In this document: positions 11,226 through 29,874 of the stretch, one piece after another
How the letters are laid out: each line of letters begins with the position of its first letter
Numbering within the stretch: position 1 is the stretch's first letter
Assembly (NCBI GenBank): GCA_035771175.1
Contig: CM069602.1
Span: 5,212,001 to 5,276,000, forward strand
Direction of reading: 5' to 3'
DNA: 64,000 bases
Origin: Paratinospora sagittata
Lineage: Eukaryota > Streptophyta > Magnoliopsida > Ranunculales > Menispermaceae
Position numbers and translations under genes: made by a program
Notes under the pieces: model-generated
The model's database searches: none
The model's input: only the letters and a program-made list of their open reading frames with translations
Told to the model about the DNA's origin: nothing

Positions 11226-14137
11226 CTCCTCATTTTCTTGAAATTAAGAATATTCTTTCTGTGTTCTTTGATAAAGTAAAAGTAAACAATTATTTTTACT
11301 TTTTTCTTTTTCTTGCCTTTTCCAATCAATGTGGTATGTGGAATGATTTGCCTTTTTTTTTTCCTCTTATTTGTGTGTTGTGGTTTGGGTGGGAAATCGG
11401 TGTAATTTGGAAATTTCTGATATGTGTCGACGTGTTAAATCTGTTTTCTTGGACTGTTGAAGAAACGTTATCTTTGTTTCAAATTGCGTAACTGTGTTCC
11501 ATCTGCTGTTGTCTTGAAAGGTATTGAAGGTTTATCCGTTCCCATTAACAGTCTCAGCGGTACAGTTTGCGATTGCAACTGTTGTTGTTTCGTTAATGTG
11601 GGCATTTAATATCTGCAAGAGGCCCAGGATAACTACTCCTCAGGTAAGTGAGTCTATTACGATATTACGGAACATGTTAAACATGTTCCGTAATATCGTA
11701 ATAGAGTCATTGCTTTTTTGTATGAATGTGGAGCTTTGAGATGATTGTTATTGGTTGTGGCCTTTTTCCTTCTCTGTTTTATGAGTCTTACAATTTACAT
11801 TTCAATATTCTTATTACAGCTTTTGGCGATTCTTCCATTGGCTATATTGCACACATTGGGAAACCTTTCCACAAACATCAGTCTCGGGAAAGTTTCTGTT
11901 TCGTTTACACATACAATCAAAGCCATGGAGCCCTTTTTCACTGTAGTCCTCTCTGCTTTATTTGTTGGGGAAGTAAGGTTCTAAAAATCCCGTTCTTTGT
12001 CTTTTGTTGCTTATATGCATTAGCTTGAGAAAAAAGATAATTGGTGTTGTACTTCAATGTGCAATTATATATGGGCTTTTTTTGGTCTTTAAATTTTATG
12101 AGTTACTTCTTTTATCCGTCACTGATTATGCAAGATGAGGAGGTATCTGCTAGTCATTGGAGCTTGATAAGTGATAACAATTAATAATCACTTTGAATTT
12201 TTCATACCCTGGTGAAGATGCAGTTTGTTTCATAAATGTTAATCATTTAGTGGCTTTGGTGTGAAAAGCTATACGCTAGAAAAAAAATAAAATGTTATCG
12301 AGAACGAAAATATAAGAGTTCCTTAGCTTTTAATCATTTACATGCATTTGACACTTTGTTTTGATTCTTATAAAACAGATGCCAACACTGTGGGTTGTTT
12401 TCTCCCTCGTACCAATTGTTGGTGGAGTGGCATTGGCCTCCCTAACTGAAGTCTCTTTTAACTGGTAAACTTCTTGTTCTGTAATTTTGTTATTGTTGTG
12501 TAACATATTAGAGAAATGAGGGCTGCTTATATGGAGTCTTCTTTGAAGCAGCTTGGTTCATGTTCTTTTGATGATTTTATAATTGGTTAAAAATTAGATG
12601 GATTGCCAATAATCCTAAATCCTTATGTTACCTCTGTAATTGTATTACAACAGGATTGGCTTTTGGAGTGCAATGTCATCTAACCTTGCTAACCAATCTC
12701 GCAATGTATTTAGCAAGAAAATCATGGTTAAGAAAGAGGTAGCCTTTTTTTAACACTGAAGGTGATTTTGTTCCCATGGTTTGAAAATTCTCATTTAAGT
12801 TCTTTTCATTCAAAAAATCAATTAGTGCCAACTACTTGAAGCTGATGATTGGTCGCCATGTTTTTCTATTTTTTTAACTGCTTTTTTTCACCTTTTTCAA
12901 TTGAGGGAGGCTTTGATGGAATAGCCTTTTTTCATTTAACTCTTACTGGAAACATTTTCTTCAACAGGAATCTCTGGACAATATAACACTCTTCTCAATT
13001 ATGACAATCATGTCATTTGTATTAAATGTCCCTGTCACACTTTTCATGGAAGGCATCAAGTTTACTCCTTCATACCTCCAGTCTGCTGTAAGTATTCATT
13101 TATTAAGTGCCAGTATAGATATTCTCAAACACCTAATCCTTGTTGTTCATTATTAAGAAAACATCTGACATGTAACAGATTCATAGTTTACTTTATTTCT
13201 TCAATTTTAGGGCTTGAATATTAAGGATTTAAGTACAATGTTTCTCCTGGCTGGGATCTGTTTCCATGCTTATCAGCAGGTGAGTTATGTTACTCAAAGC
13301 ACAAGCAACATTGTCTATATTTCTATCATTCTATGTTTACTGTAAATATAAAAGTTTTTCTGAACTTTCTAGTCCCTGTATCAATGCACAGCAATTCCTT
13401 ATCCTAGGTGATATATAGTCAGTAGTTTGAATCTCTAGGGTGGCTTTTGGAAATTGGAATAAAATCAATGATTGTTTGGTTAATTGTGATAGATGCTTTT
13501 TTTAATAAAAAGAAAAACATCAATACTTTCTTAATTTCGTTTGTGGCCAGAGGCCTAGAGTTTATTAGATTTTTCACTATAATAATTTGATTCCTGCATA
13601 TTGGTTTACCTACTGTTGGAACACAGTAGAAAACAGTCGTTAGGGATCATTTTATGTTATCTTGGAAATCAACTCAATACTGAATTCCTAATGTAGAAAA
13701 AAAAAGATTTTACCCACTCTGTAAAAAAAATATGTGGTGAGCTGTTATATGTGCTTGTAATTTTTATTTTTCAAGGAAAGTGCTGATTGTATTGCTTGAA
13801 CTATGGCAGCTTTCTTATATGATATTAGAGAGGGTATCACCTGTCACTCACTCTGTCAGTAATTGTGTGAAGCGGGTGGTTGTTATTGTGGCATCAGTTC
13901 TTTTCTTCCGAACACCTGTCTTGCTCGTCAATGCTCTTGGTAAATCTCGTGACTAAGTGATTTCTCTCCCAAATCAAACTAGTGATCATTTATCTTGTAT
14001 CCCTTCCATTACCCTGGGCTTAACCTTCAATGGCCACTTTTTTTGTGGATTTAATCACAGGTACTGGGGTGGCATTAGCTGGGGTTTTCTTGTATTCAAG
14101 GGCAAAGCAGATAAAAACAAAGCCAAAGATGTCATGA
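10643..14137 (+). CDS. PPT: Plastid phosphoenolpyruvate/phosphate translocator
   Basis: Nine exons (10643-11089, 11521-11643, 11820-11972, 12379-12464, 12654-12738, 12968-13087, 13211-13279, 13810-13939, 14061-14137) give 429 residues in one continuous frame. The first 110 residues or so are Ser/Arg-rich and acid-poor, as in a chloroplast transit peptide. The membrane part carries the triose-phosphate-translocator family blocks: [98 protein letters not shown] and [17 protein letters not shown]. These match the PPT subgroup (CUE1 in Arabidopsis), which imports cytosolic PEP into plastids in exchange for phosphate and so feeds the shikimate pathway. The terminal exon must be read to the TGA at 14135-14137; another frame runs five bases further. 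Intron 1 holds a TC/TA microsatellite and intron 2 a long palindrome. Confidence 0.93.
11138..11224. repeat. (TC)n(TA)n compound microsatellite in PPT intron 1
   Basis: An uninterrupted TC run of about 40 bp is followed directly by a TA run of about 45 bp, inside the first intron of the PEP translocator gene. Confidence 0.9.
11649..11709. repeat. Long near-perfect palindrome beside the PPT intron 2 donor
   Basis: Arms 11653-11678 and 11680-11705 are exact reverse complements (26 bp) around a single central base at 11679; with one mismatch the stem extends to 11649 and 11709. It begins only five bases into the intron. In RNA it would fold as a hairpin with almost no loop. Confidence 0.92.
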
Positions 14138-16250
14138 CATAATTCTTGCTAGAGATAAATTGTTTGTATCTTCTTCAAGGAATGGAAGCAATCTGCTGTT
14201 TGAGAAGAAATTAATTTTGGGTCAGGCATTAGATTCCTCTGCATTCAATTGTTAGTAATATCTTGCTAAATTTTTCAGCCTTTACAGAGCAATTATAGTT
14301 TTTGGATCTAGTGGTTATCCAACACGGTATTAGAGCTCATCAAAACAATTTGATGAGAGGTTTTTGGTTCTGGTCCTTTTTGTAGTAGTTGTAGTTGTAC
14401 ATTATTCATGATCTCTTCACATACAAGATGGGGCTGCACACGAAGGAAAAATGCGAGTAAATAATGCTTAGTAGTTACATATCTTTGTAATTTGGTGCGT
14501 ATGCTTAGTAGTCTTTAGTGTTCAATCTTCATTTTGTAATTATGCTTTCATATTGGTTTCTTCCGATGTAAATTGTCTCTAGAAATATTTTTCAATTATC
14601 TGTCTCTTTATCACCATTATTATTTACATTGTATATCTATCAAGTCTGTCATATTGCTTATTGATTTTATTTTCTCTTATTTGGGTCCATGTATCTATGA
14701 TGTAAGCTCGCACTCAAATTTTGTTTCTGTTGTGTTGGCTGCTTCTGCAATTAACAATTAGGTTTAGAACACCCATAAATATATTTGGTTTCTTGTTTGA
14801 TTTGATTGACACCCTTACTGTCTTGTTCTAACCATTGCAAAAATTAATTACTTGCCTTCATTTTAAAAATTAGAGTGATATAACTCCATCTGCTATATAT
14901 CATGCTGCTACATGAGATTGAATCCAGTGATTCAGGCTTGAACAAGTAAACCATCACAGAGATGAAATGGTTTATATATAATGAAATCTTCCTCCTACCT
15001 CGCTCCTTGTTTCTGGCGTAACAAAATTTCTAAATCAAATGAGAAAAAGCTTTATATAAACCTTTAACCCATGTTTATTGTTATAATTTCCCATATTGAT
15101 TAGAAATTCTGAATAAAATCACCACCATTAAATAAAATGAACTCAAAATGCAAACTGTAGAAATATTTGGCGGAAGTTTATCCATAAATTAAGATGCTAT
15201 AAGATCTTAAATGTAGAAGCACAATCTTAAAAATAGCAAAAGAGAATACTAGTTGAAGACATTGATTTCTTTGAATAAAATTCAATATGACCATTTCTTT
15301 AATTATTTTGTCTATCGAATTAGTGGTGATAATCTCAAGTAATTAAAAGCTGCAAATTTATTAAATAAATACCCTAAGAGAAGAATTAGTAATGGTTAAT
15401 TAAATGAAGTAGGGAAAAAATTAAAATTAAAAGAGATGCACAAAAAGGATGGAGAGGGAAAACTAAACAACTAACAAAAAAGAACAAAAAAAAAAAAACA
15501 ATATATAAAGGAGAGAAATGCTACATGGCACTTCTATACACTTAATATTTTATGAAATAGAAGTTCTTGCTTTGAGTAAATTATTTTGCAAGAACAAATA
15601 TAAATGTAGTAGTATGATATATTGAAAAAGTTGAACTTTTTAATTTCAAAAGCTTTCTATACTAACAAAACACACACACGCGCATAGAAATATAAAACAC
15701 AAACATAGCTTAATATTCATTGCTGCCCCCTCCCCCTCTCCCTCTTCCCCCCCTTTGAGTTTAGTGGTAGTCTTAACAATTTTATAGGCTTTATATATGC
15801 ATATATGCATGATATTATATAGATCTATAGATGCAAGTTATAGTTTCAACAGGTATACCTAATACAATCATGTATATAACAATATACAACAAAATCTTCG
15901 ATTCAAGAGCAATTTAGAGACCACAAAGATCATGCAAAAGACACCGAATGCCAAATGATTATATCCAAGAAACTAATACAAGAAAGCATAACAAACTCAT
16001 ACCAACAGTCCAAACTCCAGATTCCTACAGATAAAGTTGAAAAACACCTGTCACAACATATAGTCCTAAACAACAATAACACTTTTCTTTTTTTCTCCTT
16101 TCCTTTCTTTTTTCTTTCTTTGAATCAGTATCACCCCCAATTCTCAGTTTCTGAAGTCACAAGCCTCTGTATATCTTAATTTTCTTCTATATATGGAACT
16201 ATTTTAAAAGCCCTCCAAATATCATTGGTTGAAAAGTTAAAAATGGTCTC
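14138..16250. other. PPT 3' UTR and convergent spacer to the MYB gene
   Basis: The first few hundred bases are 3' UTR-like. The remainder is AT-rich, with a pyrimidine run at 15725-15755 and a CT-rich tract at 16085-16120. Short ORFs (for example 14573-14761 and 15955-16179) look like chance. The MYB gene converges from the right, so the right part includes its 3' UTR. Confidence 0.4.
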
Positions 16251-18150
16251 TTAGATATTAATCTGAGAGATCATCTCCACCAAATCCATCTCCTTCTTCA
16301 CTTCACACTGCATCATGTAATTACATAGCATCTCCATCTCAGCTCTCTCACCAGTAAACGAACCACTAGGCATCATGCTGTTGATAGGAATTTCTTCAGG
16401 ACTAAGAGCATTGCAATTAGGAACCAACAAATCACTCGGGTTGAATTGGTCAGAAATCTCCATTTGAGTTTGTGTGGTGACCATGGAACCACCGCCTGAT
16501 GATGATGAATTAAATGCCAATCTCTTGATGTAGTTTTGAAGAATGGAGCTTGAATTATTAGGATGCTTAGAACTTCGACATCTACGCCTTGCGAATTGTC
16601 GCCTTTTGGTGGCGTTCCAATGGTTTTTAATCGAGTTTTCTGTCCTTCCTGGCAACCTTTTTGCTATTTCTGCCCATCTGTTCCCTATTTCTATATGAGC
16701 CTGAATCAGAGCCTTATCTTCCTCTTCAGTCCATGTATCTTTCTGTAGATCAGAATGATAGAAATTGGTGAAAAAAATGGAATACTACTCATTTATGTAT
16801 ATAATTAAGATGTGTATAGGCATCTGGTTCCATATGCATTTCTCTAACTGATGACAATGTGCATGTCACCAAGTACAGGCTTCTGATGCCACGCGTCGAT
16901 AATTACATGCTTTCGATGGAAACAATGCTTATCTTATACATTGTCTAAATTCCTGACAACTAATAAGCGCGTAGCATCAGAGGGCATCCAAGAAAAATAC
17001 CCTTTTCACATATAGTAGAATGCTAATGTAGCTAATTATAGGAATTCCATCCCTTTCGTTTTTATACGATTTAATTGTAAATCATCTGATTAATAATGCA
17101 AGTATATGTATGTATACTCATGCATGTATTGGAAGATTTAGATATGCTGAATCAATGAATCTTTTTTCTTTTTTGGAAGAGATGATGAAATCTAGGTAAG
17201 AAATTAAAGAACGACGAAGACCTTGATGTTGGGACGAAGATGATTATGCCATCTCTCCCTACACTGCTTGCCAACTCTGCCTTTCAATAACTGAGCAATT
17301 TGAGACCATTTCCTCAGACCAAACTGCTCAACCAAATGAATCAATAATCTGCCAAAAGGAAACTTAAATGATCAGTACATCTTTTAGAGCAAAATCCAAA
17401 CATAGAAAACTACAAAGTTAATACCAAACAAAAAAAACAGAAAGAAAGGAAAAAAGAAAGAAAAGGCATCAAACAGAAAAGGAAAATAAAATAAAGAAAA
17501 TGGGAATTCTGTTTTTTTAACAACCTATCCTCTTCAAGAGTCCATTGGCCTTTAACAGCATGAGGTTTCTTATTAACTCTGCCAGTAGTCCCTTTCATCT
17601 GCATGCAGCTTTTCTGATGGTTTAAACATTGGTTGTCGGCAGCCATGCATGAAAACTCCTCTCCCAATATTCCAAAGTTAGCCGCCGCAGCTGCGGCCGA
17701 TGAGAAATAATCTTGCTGATGATTCACAACCAAATGGTTCTGATGATGATCTTGCTCTCTGATTCCTTGTCCAGACCCAAATGATATATTCTGGTATTTC
17801 TCCATTATCATCATCTCATTACCAACAACATTACTACTACTACTACCTTCTATAACAGGCTTCGACTCGAAGATATCGAAGTTACTATAAGAACTGCTTG
17901 AAGCTCCCCAACCATTAAAGGGATCAAAACTACTCGAAGAAGAAGAAGAGGAAGATATCCCAAATTTAGAATCATCAAAAGAAAACTGACCATGATGATT
18001 ATGATGAGGAGGATAATCTTGAAGAAGATTAAGAAGATACTGATCATTTGATGAGAACCCGTATCCTCCGAGCTCTGATTTCAGGCAATTTTCAGGCAGA
18101 ATCGCCGGAAAGAAAGCGAAATCATCGCTGTAGTTGGTAATGAACTCCAT
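16251..18150 (-). CDS. R2R3-MYB transcription factor, MYB98/MYB118/MYB64/MYB119-type
   Basis: Three exons on the minus strand (18150-17525, 17348-17222, 16742-16251) encode 414 residues. The first 190 residues are low-complexity (Ser, His/Gln and Ala runs). The DNA-binding domain follows: R2 from [20 protein letters not shown] to [15 protein letters not shown], and R3 from [20 protein letters not shown] to [19 protein letters not shown]. The intron positions fall inside R2 and at the R2/R3 border (NIK|KDTW). [14 protein letters not shown] and the central placing of the domain after a long N-terminal region match the MYB98/MYB118/MYB64/MYB119 group, which acts in the female gametophyte, endosperm and embryogenic programmes. 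I chose the start at 18150 ([11 protein letters not shown]); an in-frame ATG at 18294 only adds leader-like sequence. The function in this plant is inference. Confidence 0.92.
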
Positions 18151-18492
18151 GCATGCAAGAGATAAGAGAGAATTAAAAGAGAGAAACAAACAAAGAAGAG
18201 AAGTCTCAGTGTTTTTTCTGCTTCTTTCTTGTAGAGATAGGTGGGTCTTATGGTACTTATTACTGAGAGAAGAGGGGCTTTGATGGGTCTGCAAAATTGT
18301 GGCCGTTGATCATTTTTTTGATCAGACGGTTAGCAACTCTTCATTACTGTGACCGTTAAGCTTCACTTCTAAGAGCATTGTCAAACGAAGCAATCATTGA
18401 GATGTCATTCGTTTTGCCATTTTTAGCTTCTCTTTGGTCAATGACTTGACACTTGGTTGACGGGCTCTTATCACTTTATGACATCGTTTATT

Positions 18493-18529
<37 letters not shown>

Positions 18530-19872
18530 GGGAGTGAAATATAGGCGACAAAGGGTTCTTTGGCAGCTCTGCAAAACGTGGAAAAAGAAAATTTCTTTGG
18601 TCTTCCATCTTAAGTTTAATTTCTTTGCCTCCTTATTGCGAGATTATAAATTAGAGAGTAATTAGTGAGAGAATTTACAGGATGTTGGGAAATTTAATTT
18701 CTTTGGTCTTCCATCTTAATTTTAATTTAAGATTTCTCAATAAATACTATATATTATGCTTTATTTTCCTATTAAAACTGGTATTATTAAGGTTACATTG
18801 AAGAATTTAGGCGTATCATTTATTTCTTTGTATGTTAAAGGCAAGATTTCATTTTTTTTTATTGTTGTTTTCAATGCACAGAACTAAACGAGTTTTTCAG
18901 TTGATTTATTTGTGTGGTCTGGATGCAAAATAGTGACACCACGTGGCAATACGAAGGTATGCAAGATGCAAGTTAACAGCTCAACAAGTGGGAGCACGGG
19001 AATTGCTTCCGCTTTAGCAGACCACCGTAAAAAAAAGCAAGATAGATAAAGAAAGAAAAAAGATTACTGTAACTGAAAAAAAATTAAAACTTGTTATAAA
19101 TAATTTTCACAGGCTTTTAAGTCTCAGTAAGGAATGTTTGTTCATATCTGCATTAAAGTGACATTGAAGGAGAGAAAAACAAAGGACATGAACACCCGCT
19201 AAAATTTCGTTTATTCCCATTAATTAATGATTTTAAATCAATATTAGACAGTTACAAATACACGTAGACTAGTCATCATTAAGGAAGATTTAATTAAAAC
19301 CTTAAAGGGATGAAAACATTTCAGAAAATAATAAGCCACAGCTTTTCTCTGTCGCCCCTATGGCTATAATCCACAAAAGATACCCAGAACAGACATCTCT
19401 AACAAGGCTTCTCCGTGACTAACAGAGGAAGAGGAGCAATACCAGATCAAGGTTTATCCAAGAGAAGTGCTAATTCACATTCACAAAATGTCTATTACGT
19501 ACAGTGTAAGTTACGTCCTTATCGATCACACATTGCGATGTGATTCAACAAATACCCACAAGCGACGGAGTAATGCAGTTTACTACACTGCAATTTCCAC
19601 CCCAATCCAAAGTGGCAAGGATTGGGTGCTTGTGCCAATCTCTCTATATACATATACCTCAATCGTTTCCACCTCGGTTGTCAGATTACAACACCAGCCC
19701 AACTATTTCCCATGATACCTTCCAAAATTAACCAAAAAAGACCAAGCTCAAGGAAAATGATACATGTTTCGTCCATGTCAAAAATGAAAGACTGTTCTTG
19801 TACCTTGTCAAAATGAGTTAGGTTCCTTCCGTCGTTTTCTGGAAACATGCCCTTCACAGATTGAGGGATCAT
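18151..19872. other. MYB promoter and spacer to the helicase 3' end
   Basis: Upstream of the MYB start, with a poly-T run of about 33 bases (18496-18528). A word (TTTCTTTGGTCTTCCATCTTA) occurs twice, at about 18592 and 18692, in a short imperfect duplication. The rest is AT-rich. The part from about 19450 to 19872 is probably helicase 3' UTR. No gene seen. Confidence 0.4.
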
Positions 19873-27342
<7,470 letters not shown>

Positions 27343-29874
27343 GCTCAATCAGAACTAAAAGGGTTCTTAAGAAGACAACACGAAATGAACCTGATCAATA
27401 GACTAAGTTTCATCAAAAACCGAAATCCAACAAACAATACCGCTAAATATGAGACAACCATTACTAGCACCAAGTGCAACAACAATCAAGATCAATTCAA
27501 GAAACCTAGAAACAATGCACCAAACCAAAAGGAATCGTTACATGCATCTTGAATCCCCAACAATCGCACTAACATACAACAAGCGTCCAAGCAACAAATC
27601 ACACATTTCACAAGCACAAATCGCGTTTTCCAAAAATAAAGAATCCTACCATATCCAAGATCAGCATCGTTACACCTGCGATTATCAAGAACTAACCTTA
27701 TCTAGGGTTTCAAAAGTAACAAAATGCCCTACATTCACAAACATCGCCAATGCAAGAGAGAGAGAAATTTCAGCTCTCAAAGCTCGTGAAACGAGAAACG
27801 AAGTTTGTACTGTAAAATCATCGTCATTTTGTAGGGTTTTTCACGCAGATCAAAACCTAGAAACCCTAGCTCAAGAAAATGAGATACCTTCGCAATAGGC
27901 TGTTCAGCTTCTCTCTCTCACCCCCCCTCCTTACGCCCTGTCAGAGAAGCGCAAGTAAGGTTTAGTGTTGTGTTGCTGTACGGTTTGGTATTTATAACTG
28001 CTTCCTTTTTCTGATACAAGTGCCATGAGCCACTTAACCGTATCATATAGTTAAGAGTCACAAATATACAAATATGTGTAATTTTAATGAACAAAAAAAT
28101 ATTATGATCTTTGGTGAGATTATAATTTGTGTTAATAATGACCATAAGTTCATAATAATTACGCTTTAAGATTTTTGTAACTAAATTTAACTCACAGTAA
28201 AATCTTTTCGTTTCTTTAATTATTTATATTATTATAATAAAAATACTTGAGTAGTTGACGATAGAGTTTTTTTTTCTTTTTAATCTAAAATGCCTTTAAA
28301 AAGTTTAGATTATTTTTTTTTAAATTTAGTTTTATTATCAATAGGGGATAAAAATTTAATATTGCATTTAACTATTTTTCAGTTTTGCTCACATTTCTTA
28401 CAATTTAGGCTTTTTTATTTATTTTCAATATTTTTCCTACTTTTTAATTATTTTTTTACTCTCACTGCCTCACCCCTTTTTTTTTAAACAATTTTATTCA
28501 TTTTGATCATATTAAAAGATAAAAATATACTTTTTTTTAATAAAATTATTTTATTTATATTAATTTATTATAAATATGACATGTAATGGACGTGTGCAAC
28601 CACTAGTGACAAGTAATGAGAATTTAAAGCAAAAGATATCATAGGATTTATATAAATATCATAAGGGTAATTGATGAGTTTTTTTCATCATTTTCTATTA
28701 TTTTCTATAAAGTTTGGCATTATAAAAAAGACTGTTCTTGTTGTAGTGGTTGAAGTTGCTCCATTGTCATGGATTTGAATCCCTCTTGGGAAATAACCTC
28801 TCCGTGCACCAACCATATTCTTTCAAATTTGAATGAAAACATTTTGGAGTAGTTTTCTTTCTTTCTCTCTCTTGCTCATTACCCTCGAAAATTAAGGGCT
28901 CCACCGGAGTTTGAACCAATGAAGGGATTCAATGCTTTTAGTTCAAATGGACGTCACATTTATTATAAAGGTAAAGTTGTGTATATCGTTCATTTTCTAG
29001 ACTCTAAATAAGGGAAGCCTGAGTACACACTTTTAAAAAAAATCGGTATTAAAACTTGGAGAAGGGTTGTTAGTTTAACTCCACTAGTCGATGCCCAAGA
29101 GTTAACCCACAATGTAAAGTCTTATATTATTTAGTAACTCCATATGGGTCTCTTCAAAAAACCAGCAACCATCTTTTTGGCACAAGAGATTTTCGTGCTC
29201 TATATTAATAAGAAGATCTCACAGAATCAGGGTCTATGAAACACTAGAGAAAAGGCCTATTCAATGCTTTCAGATAAAGTGTCCCATAGCATAGCTTTAA
29301 GGACGAATTGCTGGGTTCCACCACCTTTAACATTTAGTGTTTTGATGGAAGCCAAGTCATGCCCACTTACTTATGTACCCCCAAGCCAAGTAGCTGATCT
29401 GCCAAAAAAAATGAACAAGACAACCCTCCCAATCACATCCATATGAAAGCCCTTTTGCAGACACTTTGATCACACCATAGCAGTGTTTGTTTCACCTTCT
29501 GCTTTGGTTCTTCCAAAGAAATCAAGCTAGGATTAAAAAAAAATGACTCTATCACACAAAACATTATTGTTTGAAAAGTGCAAGAAAATGTTTGCAGTAC
29601 TACAAAAAAAAGAAAAAGAAAGAGAGACAATTTTATTGTAATATATCTTTGATTCCTCTGCCAGTTACATTTGGAAGATTACAAAGAAGACATGACACTA
29701 ATTTGGACTACAAACATGGCACAGGTTAGAAACAAGAACACAAACACCATAGAAACAAAATAAACACCAACTTACAAGTTAACACAAGACCTCTCGAGCA
29801 CCAGCTATGACTTACCTGTATTTACTATTTAGAGAACTAAAATCTTGCTTCATTTGAGTCCCTTCACGTTAAAA
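27343..29874. other. Helicase leader with intron, then AT-rich spacer
   Basis: 27343 to about 27950 holds the helicase 5' leader: a first exon near 27889-27940, with CT-rich sequence, and a leader intron. From 27960 the sequence is very AT-rich with no gene. At about 28735-28815 a tRNA-like stretch (GTAGTGGTTGAAGTTGC, then GATTTGAATCC) suggests a small SINE relic. From about 29640 the sequence is likely the 3' UTR of the boron transporter. Confidence 0.4.
28735..28835 (+). mobile_element. Possible SINE relic
   Basis: The sequence has an A-box-like GTAGTGGTTGAAG followed about 25 bp later by a B-box-like GATTTGAATCC, as in tRNA-derived SINEs. No convincing target-site duplication or tail is visible, so the limits are approximate. 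Confidence 0.35.

Noticed and set aside
18151..18294. Upstream in-frame ATG that would extend the MYB protein by 48 residues
   Set aside because: The added peptide looks like translated leader, while [11 protein letters not shown] at 18150 resembles the start of related MYBs.
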